Counted from the first letter of the stretch, positions 43,921 to 55,337 are shown. The stretch is DNA of 64,000 bases from Microbacterium sp. zg-Y625 (GCF_030246925.1 NZ_CP126740.1:1922001-1986000); one strand, 5' to 3'. Made by a program: numbers and translations. Notes: a model not told the origin generated them from the sequence alone.

Positions 43921-44667
43921 TCACTCCGCGCTGATGGCACGGAACGCGTAGGTGACGTAGGGAAGCTCGACCAGCTCGTCCTCGAACGCGCCGATCTCAT
44001 CGAACAGGTCCGAGAGCTCGCCGTCGATGCGATCCCGTTCCTCATCGGGCGCCGTGATCACGTAGCTGCGCGAGAAAGCCATGGCCCGCAGCTCGTCGCG
44101 GGTCATCATGCGCGACCACTCCCACCGGCGCTCTTCCAGCGGACCGAACGGGGACGTCACGGGCGGGTGCCCGGCCGCCAGCATGCGCTCGGCGTTGCTG
44201 CCGTGCATGATCGCGCTCATCTGCCGCACCCATTCCACCGACTCGTCGCGGATGTTCCACACCAGCCCCAGCACTCCGCCCGGTCGCAGCACCCGCGCCG
44301 CCTCGAGCGACGCCTGCTCCGGGCGCACCCAGTGCCACGCCTGCCCGAAGACGACCGCGTCGACGCTGCCGTCGGGCAGCGGCAGCTCCTCGGCACGACC
44401 GAGGAAGGCGGGGATGCCGCCGGTCGCCGCCCGCAGCGCGACGAGCATGCCGGGATCCGGGTCGACGGCCACCACGTCCGCGCCGAGGTCGCGAAGCCCC
44501 CGCGTCAGCTTCCCGGTGCCCGCCCCGACATCGGCGACGCGAACGGCGCGACCTGCGACGGGGGGCAGCAGCCAGCTCACCGCCTCGAGCGGATAGTCCG
44601 GCCGGCCGGCTTCGTAGTGGCCGGTCGCGGCACCGAACGACATCGCCTGATCTCCGAAATCTGCCAT
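43921..44667 (-). CDS. Class I SAM-dependent methyltransferase
   Basis: A 248-residue methyltransferase. SAM motif I is VADVGAGTGKLTRGL, then VVAVDPDPGML and the post-III block ARVLRPGGVLGLVWN. The N-terminal MSFGAATGHYEAGRPDYP is characteristic of a group of small-molecule or lipid methyltransferases. Substrate unknown. A minus-strand TACAGT (44674-44679) ends six bases before the ATG at 44667; the frame continues upstream only as antisense of the exonuclease gene. Confidence 0.9.
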   Translation of the reverse strand: MADFGDQAMSFGAATGHYEAGRPDYPLEAVSWLLPPVAGRAVRVADVGAGTGKLTRGLRDLGADVVAVDPDPGMLVALRAATGGIPAFLGRAEELPLPDGSVDAVVFGQAWHWVRPEQASLEAARVLRPGGVLGLVWNIRDESVEWVRQMSAIMHGSNAERMLAAGHPPVTSPFGPLEERRWEWSRMMTRDELRAMAFSRSYVITAPDEERDRIDGELSDLFDEIGAFEDELVELPYVTYAFRAISAE

Positions 44668-44748
44668 GCCACCACTGTAAGACGGCCGATCCGGCGGCGG
44701 ACGGCGCGTCCTGCGGGCGCCCGACGCCCGCCGGGCGAGGGTGGAGGC

Positions 44749-45369
44749 GTGCCCCTGGATTTCACCGCGATCGACTTCGAAACGGCGAATTCCTCCAGCG
44801 CCTCCGCGTGCGCGGTGGGCCTCACCCGGGTGCGCGGCGGCGAGGTCGTCGCCTCCGCCGGCTGGCTCATCCGCCCGCCGGCCGGGCACGACCGCTTCTT
44901 CGCGATCAACACCGGCATCCACGGCATCTGCGCCGACGACGTCGTCGCGGCGAAGACCTGGTCCGATCAGCTGCACGACATCGCCGCCTTCGTCGGCACC
45001 GACGTGGTGGTCGCACACAATGCCGGATTCGACATGACGGTGCTGCGGCGGGCCTGCGAGGTCACGGGCGACGCGTGTCCGCCGTACCGCTACGTCTGCA
45101 GCCTGCAGGTCGCGCGCAAGACATACGAGCTCGATTCGTACCGGCTGCCGTCGGTGGCCGCCGCCGTCGGCTTCCTGGACTTCCCGCACCACGACGCGAC
45201 CGCCGATGCCCTGGCCTGCGCGCACATCATGATCGACGCCGCCGCGCGGGCGGGGGTGTCGGACATCTCCGACCTCGCCGCGGCACTCGGCCTGCGGGTG
45301 GGGTGCATCCCCGTGCCCGAGACCCCGCCGGCGTCGTTGCCGGTGTCGGCCCCGTTGGCGCTGGCCTGA
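44749..45369 (+). CDS. DnaQ-like 3'-5' exonuclease
   Basis: A 206-residue DEDD exonuclease of the DNA polymerase III epsilon type: ExoI FTAIDFETAN (Asp, Glu), ExoII DVVVAHNAGFD, ExoIII HHDATADALACAH. All four metal-binding acidic residues are present. It lacks the polymerase or UvrC-like fusion partners and is likely a stand-alone repair or RNA-processing nuclease. GTG 44749 is chosen: the frame's first DFET block follows directly and a GAGGGT box ends six bases before it. Confidence 0.9.
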   Translation: MPLDFTAIDFETANSSSASACAVGLTRVRGGEVVASAGWLIRPPAGHDRFFAINTGIHGICADDVVAAKTWSDQLHDIAAFVGTDVVVAHNAGFDMTVLRRACEVTGDACPPYRYVCSLQVARKTYELDSYRLPSVAAAVGFLDFPHHDATADALACAHIMIDAAARAGVSDISDLAAALGLRVGCIPVPETPPASLPVSAPLALA

Positions 45370-45412
45370 GCGTCGCCGCACCGATGTCGGTGGCCGGTGG
45401 CATTCTCGAGGG

Positions 45413-46687
45413 ATGGATGCCGCACTCCTCCTCCTGATCCTCGTCGCCCTCGCCGCCGGGCTGCTGGCCGGCTGGTTCGCCGGGGCTGCCCGGGCGACTG
45501 AGCGCGCCGGGCGGGACCGGTCCGAGTTGTCGGAACGTGCCGCGGCGGCCGAGACGGCGCGCGACGCGCTCGGCGCGCAGCTCGAGCAGCAGCGCGCGTT
45601 GCAGCGTGAGCTCAGCCTGCAGGCACGTGACGAGCAAGCAGCCCGCGATGAGCGGGAGCGCCGCGAGCAGTCCGTGCTGCGCGCGCTGGCGCCCGTGCAG
45701 GAGTCGCTGGCATCGATGCAGCAGAAGGTGGAGGACCTCGAACGCGAGCGCCATCACCAGTACGGCTCCCTCGCTGAGCAGCTGCGGCGTGCGCAGGAGT
45801 CCGACGAGGCGCTGCGCTCCACGACCGAATCGCTCGCCGGGGCGCTCCGCTCCAACGCCACGCGAGGCGTCTGGGGCGAGACCCAGTTGCGGCGCATCGT
45901 GGAGTCGGCGGGCCTCACCCGCTACGTCGACTTCGACCTGCAGGCATCGATCACCTCCGATGCCGGGGCCGGTCGGCCGGATATGATCATCCGCCTGCCC
46001 GGCGGCAAGGCCCTCGCCCTCGACGCGAAGGTGCCGCTGGACGCCTACCTCGAAGCCAGCGCCATCCCCGAGACCGCCCAGGGCGAAGAAGGGGCGCGAC
46101 GCCGCGCACTGCTCGACCGACACGTCAAAGCCGTCCGGGCCCACGTGGACGCGCTGGCGAAGAAGGCGTACTGGGCGGGGCTGGATGCCAGTCCGGAGTT
46201 CGTCATCTGCTTCGTGCCGAGCGAGTCGCTGCTGTCGGCGGCGCTCGCGCAGGACCCGACTCTGCTCGACCACGCGTTCAGCAAACGGGTGGCGCTCGCC
46301 TCACCGGTCAACCTCTGGGCGGTGCTGAAGACGGTCGCCTACACGTGGACGCAGCAGGATGTCTCGTCCGAGGCGCGCGAGCTCCTCGCCCTCGGCACCC
46401 AGCTCTACGAGCGTCTCGGCTCGCTGACCGGTCACGCCGACGACCTGCGACGCGCCATCGAGCGCACGGTCGACACCTATAACAAGCTCGTGGGCTCGCT
46501 CGAGAGCCGCGTGCTCGTCACGGCGCGACGCTTCCCCGGCATCGACGAGACGAAGCTCAGCGCGGTCGACGCACCGGCCGCGATCACCGGCACCCCGCGG
46601 CGGCTGACGGCGCCCGAGTTCGTCGCCGACGACACGCTGCTGTCCGCCGACGTGGGCGCCGTGCGCGACCGCGTCGCCCCGGACTGA
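45413..46687 (+). CDS. rmuC: RmuC family protein
   Basis: A 424-residue membrane-anchored protein: one N-terminal helix (LLLLILVALAAGLLAGWFAG), a long coiled coil (~residues 30-130) and a PD-(D/E)XK nuclease-like domain (~140-370; GVWGETQLRRIVESAGL, then GRPDMIIRLPGGKALALDAK split as PDMIIRLPGG and ALALDAKVP). RmuC proteins limit recombination at inverted repeats and have been linked to phage defence. CATTCT (45401-45406) ends six bases before the ATG. Confidence 0.93.
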   Translation: MDAALLLLILVALAAGLLAGWFAGAARATERAGRDRSELSERAAAAETARDALGAQLEQQRALQRELSLQARDEQAARDERERREQSVLRALAPVQESLASMQQKVEDLERERHHQYGSLAEQLRRAQESDEALRSTTESLAGALRSNATRGVWGETQLRRIVESAGLTRYVDFDLQASITSDAGAGRPDMIIRLPGGKALALDAKVPLDAYLEASAIPETAQGEEGARRRALLDRHVKAVRAHVDALAKKAYWAGLDASPEFVICFVPSESLLSAALAQDPTLLDHAFSKRVALASPVNLWAVLKTVAYTWTQQDVSSEARELLALGTQLYERLGSLTGHADDLRRAIERTVDTYNKLVGSLESRVLVTARRFPGIDETKLSAVDAPAAITGTPRRLTAPEFVADDTLLSADVGAVRDRVAPD

Positions 46688-46723
46688 GCGGCGCGGTGCG
46701 GGCCGCGCGGCGTCCGGGTGTGG

Positions 46724-46924
46724 TCAGACGCCGCCGGGGAAGAACGTCATGAGGCCGATGACGGCGAGCGAGACGCCCAGGAAGGCGCCGATCATCCACC
46801 ACGCACTCATCTGGTGACCCTCCGGCATGCGCCGGCGGAAGAGCACGTCGGGTCGACGCGACGGGTCGGTCGACACGATGACCGGCATCTGTCCGGTCTT
46901 GGGGCTCTGCGCCTGAGTGCTCAT
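46724..46924 (-). CDS. Small single-helix membrane protein
   Basis: A 66-residue protein: hydrophilic N terminus (TGQMPVIVSTDPSRRPDVLF) and one C-terminal membrane helix (MIGAFLGVSLAVIGLMTFF). Function unknown; conserved-looking in this family. ATG 46924 is chosen; the upstream region contains a tandem GTCACA repeat that could regulate it. Confidence 0.72.
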   Translation of the reverse strand: MSTQAQSPKTGQMPVIVSTDPSRRPDVLFRRRMPEGHQMSAWWMIGAFLGVSLAVIGLMTFFPGGV

Positions 46925-47010
46925 GTGAGGATCCCCTTGGGCTTGTGAACGATGGTCTGCATCGCCGTCGACACCGTTCACCATTGTGACAGAGCCCCGC
47001 CTGGGAGAAC

Positions 47011-47029
47011 GGTCACAGAGAGGTCACAG
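47011..47029 (-). repeat. Tandem GGTCACAG repeat (possible MtrA box)
   Basis: GGTCACAG at 47011-47018 and again at 47022-47029, period 11 bp, one helical turn apart. On the minus strand this reads CTGTGACC-TCT-CTGTGACC. The mycobacterial MtrA site is described as direct GTCACA-type repeats, so this is a candidate regulator box about 90 bp upstream of the small membrane protein gene. An inverted ACCGTTC/GAACGGT pair (46973-46979, 47007-47013) adjoins it. Confidence 0.45.
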
Positions 47030-47070
47030 TGTCGAGCTCCCACGGTGGGCGTCGCATCTGCCCGTCGTCG

Positions 47071-48060
47071 TCACAGCCACTTCGAGGTGAGGTGCTCCGA
47101 ACTGATGCGGCGCAGCGTGCCCGAGGCGCCGCGCAGCACGACCGACTCGGTGTACACGTAGTCCCGGGCCCGGCGGACGCCGGCGACGAGCTCGCCGTTG
47201 GTGACGCCGGTGGCGACGAAGATGGTGTTGCTGCCGCGCACGAGGTCGTCGGCTTCATACACCTCGCCGTCGACCTTCAACCCGGCATCCAGGCCCTTCT
47301 GCTTCTCGTCGTCATCGCGCGGCCACAGCCGGCCCTGGATGTGGCCGCCCAGCGCCTTGATCGCGCAGGCAGTGACGATGCCCTCCGGGCTGCCGCCGAT
47401 GCCGACGCACATGTCGGTGAGTGCGTTGTGCCGGGCGGCGTTGATCCCGCCGGCGACGTCGCCGTCGCTCATCAGCCGGGTGCCGGCGCCGGCTTCGCGG
47501 ATCTCGTCGATGAGCCGGTCATGACGCGGCCGATGCAGCACCGACACGACGATCTCGTCGACCGGCTTTTCCAGCGCCTTCGCCAGCCGGCGGATGTTCT
47601 CACCGATCGGCAGCCGGATGTCGACGACACCCACGCCCGCGGGACCGGTGACGAGCTTGTCCATGTAGAAGACCGTGGAGGCGTCCAGCATGGTGCCGTG
47701 TTCCGAGACCGCCAGCACCGACAGGGCGTTGTTGCGCCCCGCCGCCGTCAGCGAGGTGCCGTCGATGGGGTCGACGGCCACGTCGCACTGCGGGCCGCGA
47801 CCGGTGCCGACGCGTTCGCCGTTGAAGAGCATGGGGGCGTTGTCCTTCTCCCCCTCGCCGATGACGATCGTGCCGTCGAAGTTGACGGTCGTGAGGAAGG
47901 CGCGCATGGCATCCACCGCCGCGCCGTCGGCGAGCTCCTTCCGCCCGCGTCCGATGAACGGCACGGAGCGGATCGCCGCTGCCTCGGTCGCGCGCACCAG
48001 CTCCAGCGCGAGGTTGCGATCGGGATGCAGGGGACTCATATCCGCAGTAAGGCTCACCAT
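47071..48060 (-). CDS. glpX: Class II fructose-1,6-bisphosphatase
   Basis: Gluconeogenic phosphatase of 329 residues in the cytosol. Metal and phosphate motifs are present: GEGEKDNAPML, DVAVDPIDGTSLTAAGR (the DPxDGT site), RHDRLIDEIR and GIGGSPEGI. Class II enzymes are the main FBPase of actinobacteria. ATG 48060 is preferred because a minus-strand TAGGCT (48067-48072) ends six bases before it; an ATG at codon 8 is the alternative. It is divergent from the class II aldolase gene, which acts one step away in the same pathway. Confidence 0.96.
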   Translation of the reverse strand: MVSLTADMSPLHPDRNLALELVRATEAAAIRSVPFIGRGRKELADGAAVDAMRAFLTTVNFDGTIVIGEGEKDNAPMLFNGERVGTGRGPQCDVAVDPIDGTSLTAAGRNNALSVLAVSEHGTMLDASTVFYMDKLVTGPAGVGVVDIRLPIGENIRRLAKALEKPVDEIVVSVLHRPRHDRLIDEIREAGAGTRLMSDGDVAGGINAARHNALTDMCVGIGGSPEGIVTACAIKALGGHIQGRLWPRDDDEKQKGLDAGLKVDGEVYEADDLVRGSNTIFVATGVTNGELVAGVRRARDYVYTESVVLRGASGTLRRISSEHLTSKWL

Positions 48061-48243
48061 GGGGTCAGCCTATGCCTGCGGATGCCGCGCGCACCGGGGG
48101 AACGTGTGCGCGTGCGACGAAGGAACCTCGGTTCTTTCGCGGACGGCAAGCCCGCGCCCGGATACGCACGGCCCTCCCCCGGGACCTGAAGAGCCCCCTT
48201 CGCTAGAGTGAAGGCGAACGCCCGCCGATTTCAAGGAGCTGAC

Positions 48244-49275
<1,032 letters not shown>

Positions 49276-49292
49276 CGCCGACCGCCAGTCAC

Positions 49293-49328
49293 GCGAAACG
49301 CCCCGGCCGGATGGTCGGGGCGTTTCGC
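49293..49328 (+). terminator. Terminator after fba
   Basis: GCGAAACGCCCCG / CGGGGCGTTTCGC stem of 13 bp or more with a short loop; lies between convergent genes and includes TTT in the right arm. Confidence 0.82.
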
Positions 49329-49377
49329 ATGGAGGGAGGGCAGCGGCCTCGACCCGCGGCTCGCCGCGCTTCTCAGG

Positions 49378-49935
49378 TCAACCGACGACGGTGCGCTGCA
49401 GGGCTTCCCATGCGGCCGGGTCGTTCATGATCGGGATCACCATGAGGGTTCCCGAGACGAAGTTGCAGAGGATGCCGCCGACGAGCGGGATCCACCACGT
49501 CAGCCGGCGCGCGGCGAGGCTGCGCCACGACAGCCATGCCGTCAGCAGCCAGCCGACCACGAGCACGGTGGCAGCGGCCACGCCCCAGCCGCGCAGGGCG
49601 GCCGGGTCCGACAGCTGGGCATCGACGGCGAGCGTCTGGAAGAGGGTCTGCGCGAACGCTCCGACATCGAGCATCTGGGGGGCGGCCGCGAGCACGGTCA
49701 GCAGGCCGTACCCGAGCAGCACGAAGGTGAACGCGCGGTCGGCCACGCGAGTGGGACGGGCGGCCGAGGTCGTGGCGGGTGCGGCGGGCACGGGATGCCG
49801 CGGCGGCGAGTCCTCGGGCGACACCCCGGCCGAGAGCGCGTCGGTGGCGTGGGGTCGCGCGATGCGCGCCCGCTGCTCTTCGGCCGTGGCGTACTCGCCG
49901 TACTGCGGTCGGGGACGCGGGTCGGTCTCGCTCAC
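49378..49935 (-). CDS. Microbacteriaceae membrane protein (DUF6264-like)
   Basis: A 185-residue protein: N-terminal [18 protein letters not shown], a Pro/Ala-rich linker, and four membrane helices. The N-terminal motif is one I associate with DUF6264, a family largely confined to Microbacteriaceae; that name is from memory. The GTG start at 49935 overlaps the ispH stop (GTGA), so the two are co-translated, though no link to isoprenoid synthesis is known. Confidence 0.82.
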   Translation of the reverse strand: MSETDPRPRPQYGEYATAEEQRARIARPHATDALSAGVSPEDSPPRHPVPAAPATTSAARPTRVADRAFTFVLLGYGLLTVLAAAPQMLDVGAFAQTLFQTLAVDAQLSDPAALRGWGVAAATVLVVGWLLTAWLSWRSLAARRLTWWIPLVGGILCNFVSGTLMVIPIMNDPAAWEALQRTVVG

Positions 49936-50993
49936 ACGCGCCCCCGCCCGCCCAGCGCGCGGTCGTCCCGCTTGCCGGAGGCATCCTGGCGCAGCTCCTT
50001 GGGCAGGGAGAACATGAGGTCCTCCTCTGCGGTGCGCACCTCTTCGACGTCCCGGTAGCCGGCACCGGCCAGGTCTTCGAGCACTTCCTTCACGAGCACC
50101 TCGGGCACCGATGCGCCGCTGGTGACCCCGACCGTCTCGACGCCGTCGAGCCACTCCTGCTTGATCTCGTGGGCGTAGTCCACGCGGTAGGCGGCCTTGG
50201 CGCCGTACTCGAGGGCGACCTCGACGAGGCGCACGCTGTTGGAGGAGTTCGCCGACCCCACCACGATGACGAGGTCGGCGCCGACGGCGACCTTCTTGAT
50301 GGCGACCTGGCGGTTCTGGGTGGCGTAGCAGATGTCGTCCGAGGGCGGGTCCTGCAACTGCGGGAAACGCTCGCGCAGCCGCCGCACCGTCTCCATGGTC
50401 TCGTCGACGGAAAGGGTCGTCTGCGAGAGCCAGACCACCTTGGAGGGGTCCTTGACCTCGACCAGGTCCGCCTCTTCGGGCGAGTTCACCACAGTGACGT
50501 GGTCGGGCGCCTCGCCCGCAGTGCCTTCGACCTCTTCGTGACCGGTGTGACCGATGAGAAGGATCTCGAAGTCGTCGCGCGCGAAGCGCACGGCCTCGCG
50601 GTGCACCTTCGTCACCAGCGGGCAGGTGGCGTCGATCGCCTGCAGCCCGCGGTCGGCCGCGGCGTCGACCACGGCGGGTGAGACGCCGTGCGCACTGAAG
50701 ACGACGTGCGCCCCCGGGGGAACCTCGTCGACCTCTTCGACGAAGATCGCGCCCTGGGCCTCGAGCTCGGTTACGACGTGGATGTTGTGCACGATCTGCT
50801 TGCGCACGTACACCGGCGCGCCGAAGCGCTGCAGCGCCTTCTCCACAGCGATCACGGCACGGTCCACCCCCGCGCAATAGCCTCGGGGGGCGGCCAGGAG
50901 CACCCGCTTGCGTCCAGCCACCGGCATATCCTGGAGGTGGCCACGCCGCCCCGGAACGCGGGGCAGGGGCAGTCGGACCGCTGAAGTGCTCAC
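49932..50993 (-). CDS. ispH: 4-hydroxy-3-methylbut-2-enyl diphosphate reductase IspH
   Basis: Last enzyme of the MEP pathway, making IPP and DMAPP with a [4Fe-4S] cluster. The 353-residue protein has the cluster cysteines in [10 protein letters not shown] (Cys40), DATCPLV and [10 protein letters not shown], and the motif SAHGVSPAV. The first ~28 residues are an extension before the fold. The GTG at 50993 is supported by a minus-strand TAGAAT (51000-51005) ending six bases before it. Divergent from xseA; followed by an overlapping membrane protein gene. Confidence 0.96.
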   Translation of the reverse strand: MSTSAVRLPLPRVPGRRGHLQDMPVAGRKRVLLAAPRGYCAGVDRAVIAVEKALQRFGAPVYVRKQIVHNIHVVTELEAQGAIFVEEVDEVPPGAHVVFSAHGVSPAVVDAAADRGLQAIDATCPLVTKVHREAVRFARDDFEILLIGHTGHEEVEGTAGEAPDHVTVVNSPEEADLVEVKDPSKVVWLSQTTLSVDETMETVRRLRERFPQLQDPPSDDICYATQNRQVAIKKVAVGADLVIVVGSANSSNSVRLVEVALEYGAKAAYRVDYAHEIKQEWLDGVETVGVTSGASVPEVLVKEVLEDLAGAGYRDVEEVRTAEEDLMFSLPKELRQDASGKRDDRALGGRGRV

Positions 50994-51051
50994 ACGACGA
51001 TTCTATGAGTCGGCGGCTGGACAGAGGCCGGGCACCGCGAGGGAGACGCAG

Positions 51052-52350
51052 ATGACGACGTTCCAGACCGCGCCGGGTCAGACCCCGCCGGCCGATGCGG
51101 TGCACCCCGGGGCATCCTCCCCCGCGACCCCGACGTCGGTGTCGCGGCTCAACGAGACGATCCGCGACTTCGTGCAGAAGTGGGGCGCGGTGTGGGTCGA
51201 AGGTGAGATCACGTCGTGGAACGTGCGCGGCGGCAACATCTTCGGCCGACTGAAGGACCTCTCCTCCGACGCGTCGCTGTCGTTCCGGCTGTGGTCGACG
51301 ACCCGGCAGCGCATCCCCGCCGACCTGAAGTCCGGCGATCACGTCGTGGCGTGCGTGAAGAGCGAGTTCTACGTCAAGACCGGCGACTTCAGCTTCATCG
51401 TCTCGGCGATGAAGCACGTGGGGCTCGGCGAACAGCTCGAGAAGCTCGAGCGCTTGCGGGCGCAGCTGCGCAAGGAGGGCCTGTTCGACCCGGCGCGCAA
51501 GAAGCCGCTGCCGTTCCTGCCCCACCGCATCGGCCTCATCACGGGTGAGCGCAGCGATGCCGAGAAGGACGTACACCGCAACGCCGAGCTCCGGTGGCCC
51601 GCGGTGTCGTTCCGCACCGTGCATGTCGCGGTGCAGGGTGAGCGGTGCGTCCCCGAGACCGTCGCGGCACTGCAGGCTCTCGACGCCGACCCCGAGGTCG
51701 ACGTGATCGTCATCGCGCGCGGCGGCGGCGACCCGCAGACGCTGCTGGGGTTCAGCGACGAGAAGCTGTTGCGGGCGGTGGCTGCGGCATCCACTCCCGT
51801 CGTCAGCGCCATCGGCCACGAGAACGACCACCCGCTGCTCGACGACGTCGCCGACCTTCGCGCGTCGACGCCGACCGACGCCGCCAAGCGCATCGTGCCC
51901 GACGTGTCCGAGCAGCGCGCACTGGTGCGCCAGCTGCGCTCGCGTGCCGGCTCCCGCCTCACCCAGCGCATCGGCCACGACATCGCCCAGCTGCAGCAGC
52001 TGCGCTCGCGTCCCGTGCTGCGCGCCCCCGAGACCATGCTCGACTCGCGCGCGCAGGACCTGTGGTTCCAGGTGTCGCGCGGCCGCGAGATCATGACGCG
52101 TCGGGTGGATGCCGCAGAGCGCACCACAGCAGAGCTGCGCGCGTCGCTGCGCGCCCTCTCCCCCGCCGCGACGCTGGAGCGCGGGTACGCCATCACGCAT
52201 CTCACCGAGGGTGTGATCGTGCGCGATGCCGCCCAGGCGCCCGACGGCGCAGAGGTCACCGTCACGGTGGCCCGCGGCTCGTTCACCGCGCGCTCGCACG
52301 GCGAGGTGGACGAGCGCACCGCGACGGGCTCGACGGCAGGGGCGAACTAA
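51052..52350 (+). CDS. xseA: Exodeoxyribonuclease VII large subunit
   Basis: Catalytic subunit (432 aa) of the single-strand DNA exonuclease ExoVII. N-terminal OB-fold ([20 protein letters not shown]; residues ~45-140) and the nuclease domain with [15 protein letters not shown] and [13 protein letters not shown], followed by coiled coils that bind XseB. ATG 51052 follows GAGGGAGACGCAG. xseB starts one base after its stop, so subunit ratio is set in one message. Confidence 0.95.
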   Translation: MTTFQTAPGQTPPADAVHPGASSPATPTSVSRLNETIRDFVQKWGAVWVEGEITSWNVRGGNIFGRLKDLSSDASLSFRLWSTTRQRIPADLKSGDHVVACVKSEFYVKTGDFSFIVSAMKHVGLGEQLEKLERLRAQLRKEGLFDPARKKPLPFLPHRIGLITGERSDAEKDVHRNAELRWPAVSFRTVHVAVQGERCVPETVAALQALDADPEVDVIVIARGGGDPQTLLGFSDEKLLRAVAAASTPVVSAIGHENDHPLLDDVADLRASTPTDAAKRIVPDVSEQRALVRQLRSRAGSRLTQRIGHDIAQLQQLRSRPVLRAPETMLDSRAQDLWFQVSRGREIMTRRVDAAERTTAELRASLRALSPAATLERGYAITHLTEGVIVRDAAQAPDGAEVTVTVARGSFTARSHGEVDERTATGSTAGAN

Positions 52351-52351
52351 G

Positions 52352-52597
52352 ATGGTCGACATGACCGCCGCACGCGACGACGCACCCGACGTCGCCGCCC
52401 TCTCGTTCGAGCAGGCGCGCGACGAGCTCGTGCGCGTCGTCGCTGAGCTCGAACAGGGCTCACCGACTCTCGAGCAGTCCCTGGCCCTCTGGGAGCGCGG
52501 CGAAGCGCTGGCTTCCCACTGCGAGCAGTGGCTGCTGGGCGCCAAGCGCCGGCTCGACGCCGCGCGCTCCGACGCCCCGTCGCCCGGGGAGACATGA
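52352..52597 (+). CDS. xseB: Exodeoxyribonuclease VII small subunit
   Basis: An 81-residue helical hairpin ([34 protein letters not shown]), the regulatory subunit that packs on XseA. Start could be ATG 52352 or the ATG three codons later (52361); neither has an ideal site, and coupling to xseA is likely. Its stop overlaps the DUF4245 start (ATGA). Confidence 0.93.
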   Translation: MVDMTAARDDAPDVAALSFEQARDELVRVVAELEQGSPTLEQSLALWERGEALASHCEQWLLGAKRRLDAARSDAPSPGET

Positions 52598-53235
52598 TGG
52601 CGTCCTCCCCCCGGGTCGTGGCGGAACTGGGCCGGCCGGAGACTCCCGAGGAGACCGCCGCCCGCAAGGCGGAGTCGTCGCGCGTGCACCGTGCCAGCCG
52701 CAGCACCCGCAACCTCATCGCCGCGCTGCTGGTCACCCTGGGCGTCGTGCTCGTCATCGTCTTCGGGGTGCCTCGCGGCTCCATCCCGGCACCGGAGCCG
52801 ATCGACGTCGCCGCAGAAGCCGAGCGGGTGCAGTCGTCGCTCGACCGCCCCGTCGTGGTGGCCGAGACACCCGAGGACTGGCGCGTCAACCGCGCATCGG
52901 TCGAGGGCGACGGCGACGTTCGTGCGTGGACCGTCGTCTACGCACCCGAACGCGGCTTCGTCAACGTCGCACAGGGCTTCGACGCGGACGCGGCGTGGGC
53001 CTCACGCGTGCTGTCGGGCCGTGGCGCGACGGGCACCACCACGATCGACGGGATCGAATGGACGGTGTACGAGGTCTCGGACCCCTCGACCGCCGGGAAC
53101 ATCTCGTATGCGCTGAGCACGGCCGCCGGCGACGACACGATCCTGATCTACGGCGCCACCGACGCCGCCACCGCCACCGGGGTCGCCGACGGCCTCGCCG
53201 ACGATGTGCGCGCGCTGCGCGCGGAGGATTCATGA
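52594..53235 (+). CDS. DUF4245 membrane-anchored protein
   Basis: A 213-residue protein with one membrane helix ([20 protein letters not shown], residues ~42-61) and an extracytoplasmic domain ([35 protein letters not shown]) characteristic of DUF4245 (PF14030). Function unknown; the family travels with glpX, xseAB and fumarase in actinobacteria. It overlaps xseB upstream and the carbonic anhydrase downstream by four bases each. Confidence 0.9.
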   Translation: MMASSPRVVAELGRPETPEETAARKAESSRVHRASRSTRNLIAALLVTLGVVLVIVFGVPRGSIPAPEPIDVAAEAERVQSSLDRPVVVAETPEDWRVNRASVEGDGDVRAWTVVYAPERGFVNVAQGFDADAAWASRVLSGRGATGTTTIDGIEWTVYEVSDPSTAGNISYALSTAAGDDTILIYGATDAATATGVADGLADDVRALRAEDS

Positions 53236-53894
53236 CCGCTCCCGCGACACGTCCGAGCCCGCAGGAAGCCTGGGACGAGATGCGGCTGGGGAACGCGCGA
53301 TTCGTCGCGGGCGAGCCCCGGCATCCCCGTCAGGACGTCGAGAGACGCCACGAGACCGCCGGGTCGCAGTACCCCAGCGCCGCGCTGTTCGGCTGCTCCG
53401 ACTCCCGCCTGGCTGCGGAGATCATCTTCGACGAGGGCTTGGGCGACCTGTTCGTCATCCGCAATGCGGGCCAGGTCATCTCCGAGTCCGTCGTCGGCAG
53501 CCTGGAATACGCCGTCGCAGTGCTGGAGGTGCCGCTGATCGTCGTGCTGGGCCACGACGCCTGCGGCGCGGTGCGCGCGGCGATCGAGTCGACCGCCGTC
53601 GACGCCCCCGCCCTCCCCGTGCACGTGTGGCGCCAGATCGCACCGATCGTGCCGGCGGTGCGCCGGGTGCTGCGCCAGGGGGCCGAGGCCGGAGTGACAC
53701 CCGAGACGGTGGATGCCGACCAGGTCGGACGCGAGCACCTGCGCGAGACGATCGCCGCGCTGCTGCAGTCCTCCGAGCTCATCAGCGAGGCCGTCGCCGA
53801 GGGCCGGGTCGCCGTCATCGGCGCCAACTACCGTCTGGCCGAAGGCACCGCCGTCCCCGACGTCATCGTCGGCGACGTCACCGCCGAGCACTGA
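53232..53894 (+). CDS. Beta-carbonic anhydrase
   Basis: Zinc enzyme (220 aa) interconverting CO2 and bicarbonate in the cytosol. Zinc ligands Cys55 (GCSDSRL), His108 and Cys111 (LGHDACGAV), with the Asp57-Arg59 dyad intact, so the enzyme should be active. No signal peptide. Start ATG 53232 overlaps the DUF4245 stop (ATGA). Fumarase follows 38 bp downstream. A carboxylation or pH role beside central metabolism genes is plausible. Confidence 0.93.
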   Translation: MTAPATRPSPQEAWDEMRLGNARFVAGEPRHPRQDVERRHETAGSQYPSAALFGCSDSRLAAEIIFDEGLGDLFVIRNAGQVISESVVGSLEYAVAVLEVPLIVVLGHDACGAVRAAIESTAVDAPALPVHVWRQIAPIVPAVRRVLRQGAEAGVTPETVDADQVGREHLRETIAALLQSSELISEAVAEGRVAVIGANYRLAEGTAVPDVIVGDVTAEH

Positions 53895-53932
53895 ACCCCA
53901 TTCACCAGCAAGGAAACGAGGACGTGACCGTC

Positions 53933-55327
53933 ATGGCAGAAACCGAGTACCGCATCGAACACGACACGATGGGCGAGGTGCGTGTTCCGAAGGACGCGCT
54001 GTACGCCGCCCAGACCCAGCGTGCCGTGGAGAACTTCCCGATCTCCGGCACCGGCCTCGAGTCGACGCAGATCGCGGCCCTCGCCCGCATCAAGAAGGCC
54101 GCGGCGCTTGCCAACAAGCAGCTCGGCACCCTCGACGCGGCGATCGCCGACGCGATCGCGGCCGCCGCCGACGATGTCGTGAGCGGGCGCTACGACGACC
54201 ACTTCCCGGTGGACACGTACCAGACCGGCAGCGGCACCTCCTCGAACATGAACATGAACGAGGTGCTGGCGACCCTCGCGACCGCCAAGCTCGGCGCCCC
54301 CGTTCACCCCAACGACCACGTCAACGCCTCACAGTCGTCCAACGACGTGTTCCCGACCTCGGTGCACATCGCCGTCACCCAGGCGCTCATCGACGACCTC
54401 ATCCCGGCTCTGGACCACCTCGCCGTCGCCCTCGAGGCCAAGGCCGAGCTGTGGAAGGACGTGGTCAAGTCCGGCCGCACCCACCTGATGGATGCCACCC
54501 CCGTGACCCTCGGTCAGGAGTTCGGCGGCTACGCCCGCCAGATCCGCCTCGGCGTCGAGCGCGTGCAGGCCGTCCTCCCCCGCGTCGGCGAGGTGCCCCT
54601 CGGCGGCACCGCCGTCGGCACGGGCATCAACACGCCCCTGGGCTTCCCGCAGCAGGTCATCGCGCTGCTCGCGGCCGAGACCGAACTGCCCATCACCGAG
54701 GCCAAGGACCACTTCGAGGCCCAGGCCAACCGCGACGCCCTCGTCGAGGCCTCCGGAGCGCTCCGCACGATCGCGGTGTCGCTGACCAAGATCAACAACG
54801 ACCTGCGGTGGATGGGGTCCGGCCCCAACACGGGTCTGGGAGAGCTGCACATCCCCGACCTGCAGCCCGGCTCCTCGATCATGCCCGGCAAGGTGAACCC
54901 GGTCGTGCCCGAAGCGACGCTCATGGTGTGCGCGCGGGTGATCGGCAACGACGCGACCGTCGCCTGGGCGGGTGCGTCGGGGTCGTTCGAGCTCAACGTG
55001 GCCATCCCGGTGATGGGCACGGCACTGCTGGAGTCCATCCGGCTGCTCTCCAACGCCATGCGGGTGCTGGCCGACAAGACGATCGACGGCCTGGAGGCGA
55101 ACGTCGAGCGCGCCGCCGCCTTCGCCGGCATGTCGCCGTCGATCGTCACGCCCCTCAACAAGCTCATCGGGTACGAGGCCGCCGCGAAGATCGCCAAGCA
55201 CGCCGTCGCCAAGGGCATCACGGTGCGTGAGGCCGTCGCCGACCTCGGCTACCTGGAGCGCGGCGAGATCACCGAGGAGCAGCTCGACGAGAAACTCGAC
55301 CTGCTCTCGATGACCCGCCCTGGTTGA
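53933..55327 (+). CDS. fumC: Class II fumarate hydratase
   Basis: TCA-cycle enzyme (464 aa) hydrating fumarate to malate. Signatures: [33 protein letters not shown], and the catalytic-loop [12 protein letters not shown]. Length is normal for FumC. ATG 53933 is used; a GTG three codons earlier (53924) sits nearer the AAGGA site, so the start is uncertain by three residues. It ends the xseA-to-fumC run of genes. Confidence 0.95.
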   Translation: MAETEYRIEHDTMGEVRVPKDALYAAQTQRAVENFPISGTGLESTQIAALARIKKAAALANKQLGTLDAAIADAIAAAADDVVSGRYDDHFPVDTYQTGSGTSSNMNMNEVLATLATAKLGAPVHPNDHVNASQSSNDVFPTSVHIAVTQALIDDLIPALDHLAVALEAKAELWKDVVKSGRTHLMDATPVTLGQEFGGYARQIRLGVERVQAVLPRVGEVPLGGTAVGTGINTPLGFPQQVIALLAAETELPITEAKDHFEAQANRDALVEASGALRTIAVSLTKINNDLRWMGSGPNTGLGELHIPDLQPGSSIMPGKVNPVVPEATLMVCARVIGNDATVAWAGASGSFELNVAIPVMGTALLESIRLLSNAMRVLADKTIDGLEANVERAAAFAGMSPSIVTPLNKLIGYEAAAKIAKHAVAKGITVREAVADLGYLERGEITEEQLDEKLDLLSMTRPG

Positions 55328-55337
55328 TAATCGGAGA

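Noticed and set aside
49378..52689. Minus-strand frame of about 1,100 codons
   Set aside because: Only the last 186 codons (from GTG 49935) are a gene; the rest is antisense to xseA and ispH out of frame, an effect of high GC.
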